Part shown: positions 7,613 through 14,623 of the stretch, piece after piece
Position numbering within the stretch: position 1 is the stretch's first letter
Layout: each line of letters starts with the position of its first letter
From: Lachnospiraceae bacterium UBA3711
Lineage (GTDB): Bacteria > Bacillota > Clostridia > Lachnospirales > Lachnospiraceae
NCBI GenBank assembly: GCA_002371345.1
Contig: DFHY01000008.1
Location: 1-19,310 of the forward strand
Length of the DNA stretch: 19,310 nucleotides
Direction of reading: 5' to 3'
The notes under the pieces: generated by a model
What the model saw: only the letters and a program-made list of their open reading frames with translations
What the model was told of the DNA's origin: nothing
The model's database searches: none
Position numbers and translations under genes: made by a program

Positions 7613-7756
7613 ATGTGTATCCTCCTTATCCTGTGAATTGTTATCACCTTCAGACGCAATCATAACATACGGCCCCGCGGCTTATCTCCCTGCCCGGCAC
7701 CCCGAAACAGCAGCCGCCCGGAATGTGAGTCTGAAAATAAATAACATTGATTATCT

Positions 7757-7791
7757 TATAGCATATGATCCTGAAATATGCTATATTTCAG
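7757..7791. promoter_or_regulatory. Overlapping inverted repeats and extended -10 promoter in the rbr / Big2-SGNH divergent region
   Basis: TATAGCATAT at 7757-7766 and ATATGCTATA at 7776-7785 form a perfect 10-bp inverted repeat. A second perfect repeat, CTGAAATAT at 7771-7779 with ATATTTCAG at 7783-7791, shares bases with the first, so both hairpins cannot form together. The shared part also contains TGCTATATT (7779-7787), which reads as an extended -10 (TGN plus TATATT) for the plus-strand gene at 7838, with no good -35. This may be an operator over the promoter. The remainder of the 225-nt gap (7613-7837) holds the rubrerythrin ribosome binding site and no clear terminator. Confidence 0.5.
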
Positions 7792-7837
7792 ATGTTTTCC
7801 AGTTTCATTTTTTTAACAGCATATAGGAGAGTGTAAA

Positions 7838-8983
7838 ATGAATATGCGTACGCATACAGAAAAAGGGAGATTATCAATACTTCATGTCCTGTTCCTCGCC
7901 GTACTGATCGCATTTGCGGCCAGCCTCATCATTCCGAACCGTGTACACGCGGATCAGAAGAATAACACTGTCAAGATCAATCAGTTTGAGACAAAGCAGC
8001 TGAAGCTGATGGTCGCCGACGCGCCTAAGGTTGACTGGAGCAGTTCTGACATCAAGGTCTGTGTTGTCAACAACAGCGGCCTCATCCAGGCTGTCGGCGG
8101 CGGAAAATGCACCATCACTGCCTCTGTCGCGGGTCAGAACTATAAGTGGACTGTCACTGTCACGCCGCTGAAGCTCAACAAGACAAGCCTGTATCTGCTC
8201 AGGTACCGTGAAGGAGAAACTCTGAGCGTCAACCTCAAGAAGATCAGGAATCAGGTCTCCTGGGTTTCCTCAAACAGTGCTGTCGCCACAGTTTCATCAA
8301 CCGGATATGTAACCCCTGTCGCTCCGGGCAGCGCTGTCATCACAGCTGAGTACAGCAATATCACGCTTGCCTGCAGCGTCCAGGTCAGTGACGTCACCCC
8401 GTCGACCCTCCGCAAGTACCGCAGCCCCAAGAATTCAGCCAACCAGCGCAAGGTCGTTCTTGCCGGTTCTTCACTTATGAATCACTGGCAGAGCGTATTT
8501 TCCGCGTTCGGTTCAACGACTGTCATCAACAACGCTGTATCAAAATCATACCTTTCCAACTGGAACAAGTGGTATAAGAAGCTCATCACCGACTACAAGC
8601 CGAAGGCTGTCGTTATCTGCCTCGGCTCCAGCGATATCGGCTACGGCAATCAGATGACAGCCGAGCAGGCTGCCGCAAGTATGCAGAAGATTATCGAGAA
8701 GATCCATAAGAAGTCAAAGAAGACCAAGGTCTTCTTCTGCTCCGCTCCAATGTTCCCGGAGCGTCAGACCGGATGGGAGGCAACCAATTCCTATAACAGT
8801 CTGATGAAGACCTACTGCGGCAAGAAGAAGTATGTCACATATCTTGACCTGTGCGGCGCACTTGCCGTCGGCGGCGTTCCGAACAGTTCTCTGTACCATA
8901 ACGAAAACACCTACCTGACTCAGGCCGGCTATGACGCAATGAAGAAGGTAGTTGTCAAGAAGGTCAGGAAGGCCGCCAAATAA
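7838..8983 (+). CDS. Secreted protein with two Big2-like Ig domains and a degenerate SGNH/GDSL-hydrolase domain
   Basis: 381 residues. N-terminal signal peptide: basic MNMRTHTEKGR, hydrophobic ILHVLFLAVLIAFAASLII, cleavage probably near HADQ (about 38-39). Residues about 44-110 and 112-190 are Big2-type beta domains (VDWSSSDIKVCVVNNSGLIQ; VSWVSSNSAVATVSSTGYVT, the usual W-x-S-S/N-x-x-x-A motif). From about 205 the fold matches SGNH esterases: block I VVLAGSSLMNHW with the candidate Ser, block III ICLGSSDIGYG, and LTQAGYDAM at the end. However, the block III Asn is Ser, and the D-x-x-H of block V reads E-N-T-Y, so catalysis is doubtful. No LPXTG or membrane anchor at the C-terminus; it ends in a basic KKVVVKKVRKAAK. 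AGGAG lies 8 nt before the start. Role probably carbohydrate or cell-surface binding; function not established. Confidence 0.8.
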   Translation: MNMRTHTEKGRLSILHVLFLAVLIAFAASLIIPNRVHADQKNNTVKINQFETKQLKLMVADAPKVDWSSSDIKVCVVNNSGLIQAVGGGKCTITASVAGQNYKWTVTVTPLKLNKTSLYLLRYREGETLSVNLKKIRNQVSWVSSNSAVATVSSTGYVTPVAPGSAVITAEYSNITLACSVQVSDVTPSTLRKYRSPKNSANQRKVVLAGSSLMNHWQSVFSAFGSTTVINNAVSKSYLSNWNKWYKKLITDYKPKAVVICLGSSDIGYGNQMTAEQAAASMQKIIEKIHKKSKKTKVFFCSAPMFPERQTGWEATNSYNSLMKTYCGKKKYVTYLDLCGALAVGGVPNSSLYHNENTYLTQAGYDAMKKVVVKKVRKAAK

Positions 8984-9005
8984 TAAGCACCGAGGTTTTT
9001 GAGTT

Positions 9006-10874
9006 ATGTGTGGAATAGTTGGTTACACCGGACAGCAGCAGGCTGCCCCGATCCTGCTTGACGGGCTTGGCAGGCTGGAATACCGCGGTTATGATTCGGC
9101 CGGTCTGGCGATTCGTGACGGCGGCGCTCTGGCGCAGGTTGTCAAGTCGACCGGCAAGCTGCGGAGTCTGATCGAGAAGACAGACGAAGGAAGAACTCTT
9201 CCGGGAACCTGCGGAATCGGCCATACACGCTGGGCAACCCACGGGGAGCCCAGCCAGACAAATGCGCATCCGCACGTCAGCGGCAACTGTACGGGGTCAG
9301 GCTCCGGCAAGGTCGAGTCTGAGGTTGTCGGTGTACACAACGGAATCATTGAGAACTATATGGAGCTGAAGGCCAAGCTGACGCGGCATGGCTATCAGTT
9401 CTACAGCGAGACAGATACCGAGGTCGTCATCAAGCTGGTGGACTATTATTACAACAAGTACAAGCTTGGTCCCGTGGACGCCATCAACCGCACGCTTGTC
9501 CGTGTCAGGGGCAGTTATGCCCTGGCGCTGATGTTCCGTGACTATCCTGGGGAGATCTACGCGGCCCGCAAGGACGCGCCTCTGATCCTCGGAGCCGGCT
9601 CCGATTTTTCCTGCCTTGCCTCCGATGTCCCGGCGATACTCAACTACACCCGGAGCGTCTACTATATCGGCAATCTCGAGATTGCAAAGCTGCTTCCCGG
9701 CGAGCTTCACTTCTTTGACCTGAACGGCGACGAGATCACTCTCGAGCCAACGAAGATCACCTGGGACGCGAAGGCCGCCGAGAAGAACGGTTATGAGCAC
9801 TTCATGATCAAGGAGATCCACGAACAGCCCGAAGCTGTCCGCAATACCCTTGGCAGCCTCATTTCCGGCGGAAAGATTGACCTGTCCGAGAGCGGCCTGA
9901 CAGACGAGGTGCTCGCAGATATAGACTTCGTGCGGTTTACCGCGTGCGGGTCCGCCTGGCATGTGGGGATGACCGGCCAGTATGTCCTGGAGGAGATGGC
10001 CGCCATTGAGACCCGTGTCGAGCTTGCTTCCGAATACCGGTACCGCAGGGTACTTCCACGCGGGCATGAGCTACTCATTGTCATTTCCCAGTCCGGAGAA
10101 ACGGCTGACAGCCTTGCCGCTCTTCGAAAGGCGAAAAGCATGGGGGTGCGGACCCTCGCTATCGTGAATGTGGTCGGCTCGACCATAGCGCATGAGGCCG
10201 ATCATGTCCTGTATACGCATGCCGGCCCCGAGATCGCGGTTGCGACGACAAAGGCGTATTCCGCGCAGCTGATCGCGGTCTATGCGCTGGCTGTCCAGCT
10301 TGCGTACGTACAGGGAAAGATCGACGGTCAGGCGTATGGCAATTATCTTGAGGAGCTCTCCGCTCTTCCTGACAAGATCACCAGGATCCTGGAGGAAAAG
10401 GAGCGCATCCAGTGGTTCGCCGCCAAGTTCGCCAGCGCGAAGGACATCTTCTTCGTGGGCCGCGGACTCGACTATTCCATCAGTCTTGAGGGCAGCCTGA
10501 AGGCAAAGGAGATAAGCTATGTTCACTCCGAGGCCTACGCCGCCGGAGAGCTGAAGCATGGAACCATCAGTCTGATAGAGGATAATACACTGGTTATCGG
10601 CGTCCTGACACAGAGCGCGATATTTGAAAAGACTGTCAGCAACATGGCTGAGTGCAAAGCCCGCGGAGCCTATCTCATGGCTCTTACAAGCTACGGAAAC
10701 TACAGCGTGGAGGATTCGGCCGACTTCACGGTCTACATCCCGAAGTCTGACCCCTGCTTCATGGCAAGCCTCGCGGTCGTGCCGCTGCAGCTGTTCGGAT
10801 ATTACAGCGGCGTGGCAAGAGGGCTGGACGTGGATAAGCCCCGCAATCTGGCAAAGAGTGTAACTGTTGAATAG
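9006..10874 (+). CDS. glmS: Glutamine-fructose-6-phosphate aminotransferase (glucosamine-6-phosphate synthase)
   Basis: 622 residues. Makes glucosamine 6-phosphate from fructose 6-phosphate and glutamine, the entry step to peptidoglycan and amino sugars; cytoplasmic. Seen: N-terminal glutaminase with nucleophile C2 (MCGIVGYTG), RLEYRGYDSAG, TRWATHG and HNGIIENY (111-118); two SIS sugar-isomerase domains with ISQSGETADS (first) and EGSLKAKEISYVHSEAYAAGELKHG (second, cited in outline); and C-terminal DKPRNLAKSVTVE with the catalytic lysine. It is slightly longer than the common 600-610 residues because of a short insert, CTGSGSGKVESEV, before HNG. The ribosome binding site is weak (GAGG, 10 nt before ATG). 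It starts 22 nt after the upstream stop with no terminator between, so it is probably co-transcribed with the Big2/SGNH gene. Confidence 0.97.
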   Translation: MCGIVGYTGQQQAAPILLDGLGRLEYRGYDSAGLAIRDGGALAQVVKSTGKLRSLIEKTDEGRTLPGTCGIGHTRWATHGEPSQTNAHPHVSGNCTGSGSGKVESEVVGVHNGIIENYMELKAKLTRHGYQFYSETDTEVVIKLVDYYYNKYKLGPVDAINRTLVRVRGSYALALMFRDYPGEIYAARKDAPLILGAGSDFSCLASDVPAILNYTRSVYYIGNLEIAKLLPGELHFFDLNGDEITLEPTKITWDAKAAEKNGYEHFMIKEIHEQPEAVRNTLGSLISGGKIDLSESGLTDEVLADIDFVRFTACGSAWHVGMTGQYVLEEMAAIETRVELASEYRYRRVLPRGHELLIVISQSGETADSLAALRKAKSMGVRTLAIVNVVGSTIAHEADHVLYTHAGPEIAVATTKAYSAQLIAVYALAVQLAYVQGKIDGQAYGNYLEELSALPDKITRILEEKERIQWFAAKFASAKDIFFVGRGLDYSISLEGSLKAKEISYVHSEAYAAGELKHGTISLIEDNTLVIGVLTQSAIFEKTVSNMAECKARGAYLMALTSYGNYSVEDSADFTVYIPKSDPCFMASLAVVPLQLFGYYSGVARGLDVDKPRNLAKSVTVE

Positions 10875-10876
10875 AG

Positions 10877-10928
10877 TCAGGAACGTCCTGATATATCATT
10901 TTAAGCCTGCACTGCGTGCAGGCTTTTT
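10877..10928 (+). terminator. glmS terminator
   Basis: AGCCTGCAC (10904-10912), loop TGC, GTGCAGGCT (10916-10924), then TTTTT: a perfect 9-bp stem with U-tract. A smaller hairpin (TCAGGA-ACG-TCCTGA, 10877-10891) precedes it, right after the stop. In the opposite direction the stem is followed by only two T's, so it may serve the convergent ydcF-like gene only weakly. A second small hairpin, ATTGAT-GTA-ATCAAT at 10939-10953, sits just after that gene's stop. Confidence 0.9.
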
Positions 10929-10960
10929 ATAACACGGTATTGATGTAATCAATGCTTCGC

Positions 10961-11698
10961 TTAAAACATACCTCGGAGTTTTCCGTACAGGAGGGCCGCT
11001 GATTCCCGCACGATATAGTGCGGCTCCATCAGCGGCTCTCCTTTTGCCGCTATGCCGCTTACATCCTTGTACCCCGCGCTTTTCGCTATCAGCATGGCCC
11101 GGCAGATGTGGAAATCATTCGATATGACCGCGCACCGTTTTCCGGCGCATCCGTACAGCCCGTCCGAGAACAGAAGATTCTCCCGCGTCGTAGTCGACTT
11201 GTCCTCCAGCAGGAGCCTCGTTTCCCCAACGCCGTTCTCAACAAGGTAATTACGCATACACTCCGCTTCGGTGATGTGCTCGCCCTGCCCCTGTCCTCCG
11301 GAAAGTATCAGAGGAATGCTTGGATACTTCTCAGCGGTCTCAAGGGCAGTCTGAAGCCGCTGAGACAGCGCCAGTGAAGGTTTCTTCCCTTTCACCTGAG
11401 CCCCGAGCACAACCGCGCAGTCAATGTCGCCGGGCAGAGGCTGACGCATCTGTCTGATGACAAATGAGCCCGCGATGCCAAGCAGCACAAGGCCTGCTGC
11501 CAGGGCTGCCATCATCAGTCTGGAAACCCACAGGGCAAGCGCGCTTCCCTGGATCCTGTGCAGGTAGGCCGCCAGCAGCAGCGACACTCCCGCCGCGGCC
11601 CAGAACCATCCGAAGTCCAGCATGATTCCCGCGTGGATAACCAGGAACAGATAATACAGCAGACAGAATGACCCGAGAAATATACAGATGGCTGACAT
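10961..11698 (-). CDS. YdcF/SanA-type DUF218 membrane protein
   Basis: 245 residues. Three hydrophobic segments at about 1-26, 31-46 and 58-82, then the DUF218 domain from about 90: CAVVLGAQVKGKKPSLALSQRL, IPLILSGGQGQGEHITEAECM, LLLEDKSTTTRENLLFS and CAVISNDFHICRAMLIAK (each cited in outline) are the family's blocks. E. coli members (YdcF, SanA, ElyC) are associated with envelope integrity, and YdcF binds SAM, but no reaction is established. It starts 23 nt after the second RpiB-family gene, with only a weak AGTGAGAG-like site, so it is probably the last gene of the sugar operon or read through from it. It converges on glmS. Confidence 0.8.
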   Translation of the reverse strand: MSAICIFLGSFCLLYYLFLVIHAGIMLDFGWFWAAAGVSLLLAAYLHRIQGSALALWVSRLMMAALAAGLVLLGIAGSFVIRQMRQPLPGDIDCAVVLGAQVKGKKPSLALSQRLQTALETAEKYPSIPLILSGGQGQGEHITEAECMRNYLVENGVGETRLLLEDKSTTTRENLLFSDGLYGCAGKRCAVISNDFHICRAMLIAKSAGYKDVSGIAAKGEPLMEPHYIVRESAALLYGKLRGMF

Positions 11699-11721
11699 AT
11701 ATAACTCTCACTTATGGCGAA

Positions 11722-12210
11722 TCAGTTGGTCTCGAGAACCTTACCTTCGGTTTCCACCAGGGCGTCGAACTCCTTGCCGACGATCTTAGCCATGTCAGGA
11801 TCCATGTCAACCATATGCTCCATCTGAAGCCACGCGTTAGCCATCTCCCTGCCCATCTCATGTCCGATCAGGAATCCGCCCATGCACAGCACATTTGTAT
11901 TGTTGACCTGTCTTGCCCGGCGCGCCTGGTATACGCTCTCCACCAGGGCGGCGTACACTCCCTTGTGCTTATTGCAGATGATGCTGACCCCCATCCCGGT
12001 GCCGCAGAATGCGAAGCCCCTGTCGTACTCTCCGCTGCGGATACCGCCGGCGACCGCGCAGGCCGCGTCCTGATACAGCATCGGCTCGTCCGGGTTCACA
12101 TCATAGACATCATAGCCCTGCTTCTCAAGATCCTCACGGATCGCGTTCTTCAGCGCAAGGCCATAGCGGTCCGCCGCCATGATGATCTTCTTTACATTTT
12201 CGTTCTTCAT
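11722..12210 (-). CDS. RpiB/LacAB-family sugar-phosphate isomerase, second paralog
   Basis: 162 residues. The family interconverts aldose and ketose phosphates (ribose 5-P/ribulose 5-P; galactose 6-P/tagatose 6-P; tetrose phosphates in EryI/DerI). The signature FCGTGMGVSIICNKHKG is at 68-84 with the active-site cysteine C69. Compared with E. coli RpiB, the N-terminal GCDH motif reads AADR (His10 replaced by Arg) and the HNDTN motif reads NNTN (ring-opening His99 replaced by Asn). It carries a C-terminal extension beyond the usual 145-150 residues. Start at 12210 with GGGAG about 5 nt upstream; an upstream in-frame ATG at 12258 has no site. It lies 91 nt after the first RpiB gene and differs from it strongly, so they are not a recent duplication; a LacA/LacB-like hetero-oligomer is possible. 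Confidence 0.85.
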   Translation of the reverse strand: MKNENVKKIIMAADRYGLALKNAIREDLEKQGYDVYDVNPDEPMLYQDAACAVAGGIRSGEYDRGFAFCGTGMGVSIICNKHKGVYAALVESVYQARRARQVNNTNVLCMGGFLIGHEMGREMANAWLQMEHMVDMDPDMAKIVGKEFDALVETEGKVLETN

Positions 12211-12301
12211 ATATGCTCCCATTCCCTGCTTACACCGGCCCCCGTTCCGCTGTCTCAAGCCGGCAGCACGAATAGCCGTGAAAGAGTTTTTTCCACAATT
12301 A

Positions 12302-12748
12302 TTACTTTCTGTTCATATCATACTCGACGTAGCGGTCAACCTTCGGCTGGGAACCGCAGCCGGGCACGAACTCGCATGTCAGGAACGCGTCTACAAGAAG
12401 CTCCCTGACCTTGCCGCCTGTCGTAAACGCGCCCATGCACAGGATATTCGCGTCGTTGCTCAGGCGCGCTCTCTGTGCCGAATAGACATCAGAGCATACT
12501 GCCGCGATCGCTCCTTTAACCTTGTTGGCGGCGATGGATACACCAAGGCCGGTCCCGCACATCAGAATGCCTCTCTCATACTCTCCTGCCGCTACAGCCT
12601 CTGCAACACTGATAGCCACGTTCGCGTAGATCGGATCGTCGCTTCCGAAGTCCGTAACCTCACCGTAGCCCTTTGCCTCGATATACTTGATAATCGCTTC
12701 CTTCTCCGCCTGCGCATTCGGATCGCAGCCGATCGCTATCTTTCTCAT
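12302..12748 (-). CDS. rpiB: RpiB/LacAB-family sugar-phosphate isomerase, EryI-like
   Basis: 148 residues, the usual RpiB length. MCGTGLGVSIAANKVKG at 63-79 with active-site cysteine C64 identifies the family. Relative to E. coli RpiB, GCDH reads GCDP (His10 to Pro) and HNDTN reads SNDAN (His99 to Ser). His99 opens the furanose ring of ribose 5-phosphate, so its loss suggests an open-chain substrate such as erythrulose 4-phosphate/erythrose 4-phosphate, as for EryI (D-erythrulose 4-phosphate isomerase). That substrate is inference. Start at the ATG 12748 with AAAGGA upstream; an in-frame TTG at 12769 is less likely. It lies 98 nt after the kinase gene, with a TATAAT at 12779-12784 in the gap that could be an internal promoter but lacks a good -35. 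Confidence 0.88.
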   Translation of the reverse strand: MRKIAIGCDPNAQAEKEAIIKYIEAKGYGEVTDFGSDDPIYANVAISVAEAVAAGEYERGILMCGTGLGVSIAANKVKGAIAAVCSDVYSAQRARLSNDANILCMGAFTTGGKVRELLVDAFLTCEFVPGCGSQPKVDRYVEYDMNRK

Positions 12749-12846
12749 AGTGGTTATTCCTTTCTTCAATGATCTTTAATTATAGCCGGAGGCTTTACGC
12801 TTCCTGATGGTTAATGTGATGATTACAGCGCCAAAAGCCTGCCGCA

Positions 12847-14604
12847 TCACGCCTTCATCGTTCCTTCGACGAACTCCCTCATGCCCTGGAAGATCAGGTA
12901 CACGCTGGTCGCGCCGGCGTCCTGATGTCCTATCGCCCTCTCCATAAGTGATTTCGCGCGTCCGAACTTCGCCACATAATTCTTCGTGTTCTCCATGCCC
13001 TGTCTTGCGCCTTCCTCAGCCGCCTTCAGCATAGTCAGAAGATCCTTGTCGGCATTCGCTTCCATCGCCTCGACCGCGGGAGTCAGAGCGTCAACCATCG
13101 TCTTGTCTCCGACCTGTGCCTTGCCTCTCTCCTGAATGGTCTCCAGGCTCTTGCGCTCCATCGCGGCCAGATCCTTCGCCGTGATGACCGCTGCCGGATC
13201 CGCTCCTCTGGCTCCGGCAAGATACAGGCTTCCGAAGATCACACCTGACGCGCCGCCCATTGACATGAGCATAGCCTGGCCGGCCTCCTCGAAATGCTTG
13301 TAGGCATTGTCCACCTGCTCCATCTTCACGAGCTTTTTCTTCGCCTTCTGCATACCGCCGGCCATGCCGATTCCGTGGTCGCCGTCGCCGATCGCGCTGT
13401 CCACCTCGGTCAGATAAGGCTTCGCCTCTATGATCTTATCCGCGATGTAAAGAAGCATATTCCTCGCATCCTCAGCGCTGAGCTCTGTCAGGACTCCGTC
13501 CCTGCTTCTCTTAATCTCGGCCTTGGCCACATCTGACTCGTCGAACTCCGGCTCCTCGTCAATGTCGTCCGCGTCATCTGAAGACAGCTCCGCGGACACC
13601 GCGCCCTTCGCGTAGAACGGGGAATAGCACGGCGCGTCGATGCACCTCTTAAGCTCATCGTCCAGCCTCATGATGGAGATAGAGAAGCCTCCCATCTCCA
13701 TGCTGGTGCACCAGATCTTGACCTCCGAGTCATGTACGATCAGGCCGTCCTTCGCGAAATGCCTGGCCAGTTCGTGATACACAAGGTTGAGTTCAAGAAG
13801 CGGAGTCGAGCCGAGGCCGTTTACAAGGACAGCGATCTCATCATCCTTCCTGAGATCCATCTCCTTCTTAAGCTCATCGTACATGCGGTCCACGATCTTG
13901 TGGGCCGGCATCATCTTAGTACGTTCCACGCCGGCCTCTCCGTGCAGGCCCATGCCGAATTCCAGCTCGTCGTCGCCAAGCTCGAAGGTGGGCTTCTCAT
14001 TTCCAGGGAGCGTGCACGGGGAAATGCACACGCCTATGGAGCTGATGTTGTCCCTGGCCTTCTCCGCGATCCTCAGAACCTCCTCAAAGGGAAGCCCGGC
14101 GTCAGCGGCGGCTCCCGCCACCTTGAACACATACACGTCGCCGGCGATGCCGCGGCGGTCCGTGATCCTCTCCTTCGGCGCGGAAGCGCAGTCGTCCCAG
14201 ATGCGGACATGAGCGGTCCTGATGCCCTCGGCGCGGCACAGCTCCTCGGCCATGTCGAAGTTCAGGTTGTCTCCCGCGTAGTTTCCGTACATGAAGATGA
14301 CGCCCTTGCCCTGGTCGACAGCCTTCGCGGTCTCGGCGATCAGCTCCGGGTTCGGTGACGCGCACACATTGCCGCACGCGACCGCGTCCGCAAGGCCTGA
14401 CCCGCAGAAGCCGGGGAACAGCGGCTCATGTCCGGATCCGCCTCCGATCACAATAGCGACCTTATCCTTGCGGGCGGCGCGGTACTTGAACGCGTTGTAT
14501 TCTCCGATCTTTTTGTAATATCTCCTGTACGCGAGCAGATAGCCGTTCAGCATCTCCTCGACAACATTTGAGGAGTCTTCATTAAGAATCTTCTTGACAC
14601 TCAT
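12847..14604 (-). CDS. Fused DhaK-DhaL dihydroxyacetone/erythrulose-type kinase
   Basis: 585 residues. Single-chain ATP-dependent kinase that phosphorylates small ketoses. DhaK part, about 1-340: GGGSGHEPLFPGF at 54-66, YGNYAGDNLNF at 106-116 and GMGLHGEAGVE at 217-227 with H221, the histidine that holds the substrate covalently through its keto group. An acidic linker (about 342-358) follows, then DhaL, about 375-585: DSAIGDGDHG at 402-411 supplies the Mg-ATP aspartates, with GGASGVIFGSLY and GHQDAGATSVYL (559-570). Known relatives act on dihydroxyacetone (glycerol pathways) or on L- or D-erythrulose (LerK, DerK). Neighbouring EryC-like and RpiB-like genes favour erythrulose over dihydroxyacetone, but sequence alone does not decide. 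Start at 14604 with AAGGGG 6 nt upstream; it begins 19 nt after the TIM-barrel gene. Confidence 0.9.
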   Translation of the reverse strand: MSVKKILNEDSSNVVEEMLNGYLLAYRRYYKKIGEYNAFKYRAARKDKVAIVIGGGSGHEPLFPGFCGSGLADAVACGNVCASPNPELIAETAKAVDQGKGVIFMYGNYAGDNLNFDMAEELCRAEGIRTAHVRIWDDCASAPKERITDRRGIAGDVYVFKVAGAAADAGLPFEEVLRIAEKARDNISSIGVCISPCTLPGNEKPTFELGDDELEFGMGLHGEAGVERTKMMPAHKIVDRMYDELKKEMDLRKDDEIAVLVNGLGSTPLLELNLVYHELARHFAKDGLIVHDSEVKIWCTSMEMGGFSISIMRLDDELKRCIDAPCYSPFYAKGAVSAELSSDDADDIDEEPEFDESDVAKAEIKRSRDGVLTELSAEDARNMLLYIADKIIEAKPYLTEVDSAIGDGDHGIGMAGGMQKAKKKLVKMEQVDNAYKHFEEAGQAMLMSMGGASGVIFGSLYLAGARGADPAAVITAKDLAAMERKSLETIQERGKAQVGDKTMVDALTPAVEAMEANADKDLLTMLKAAEEGARQGMENTKNYVAKFGRAKSLMERAIGHQDAGATSVYLIFQGMREFVEGTMKA

Positions 14605-14623
14605 TGTTTCCCCTTTCCGGGCT

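Noticed and set aside
7633..7647. GTGAATTGTTATCAC palindrome just upstream of the rubrerythrin ribosome binding site, as a Crp/Fnr or Rex operator
   Set aside because: Half-sites GTGA/TCAC are separated by 7 rather than the 6 nt of those families; a single imperfect site is too little to call.
7741..7756. PerR box for rubrerythrin
   Set aside because: TAACATTGATTATCT matches the 15-bp PerR consensus at only about 9 of 14 positions.
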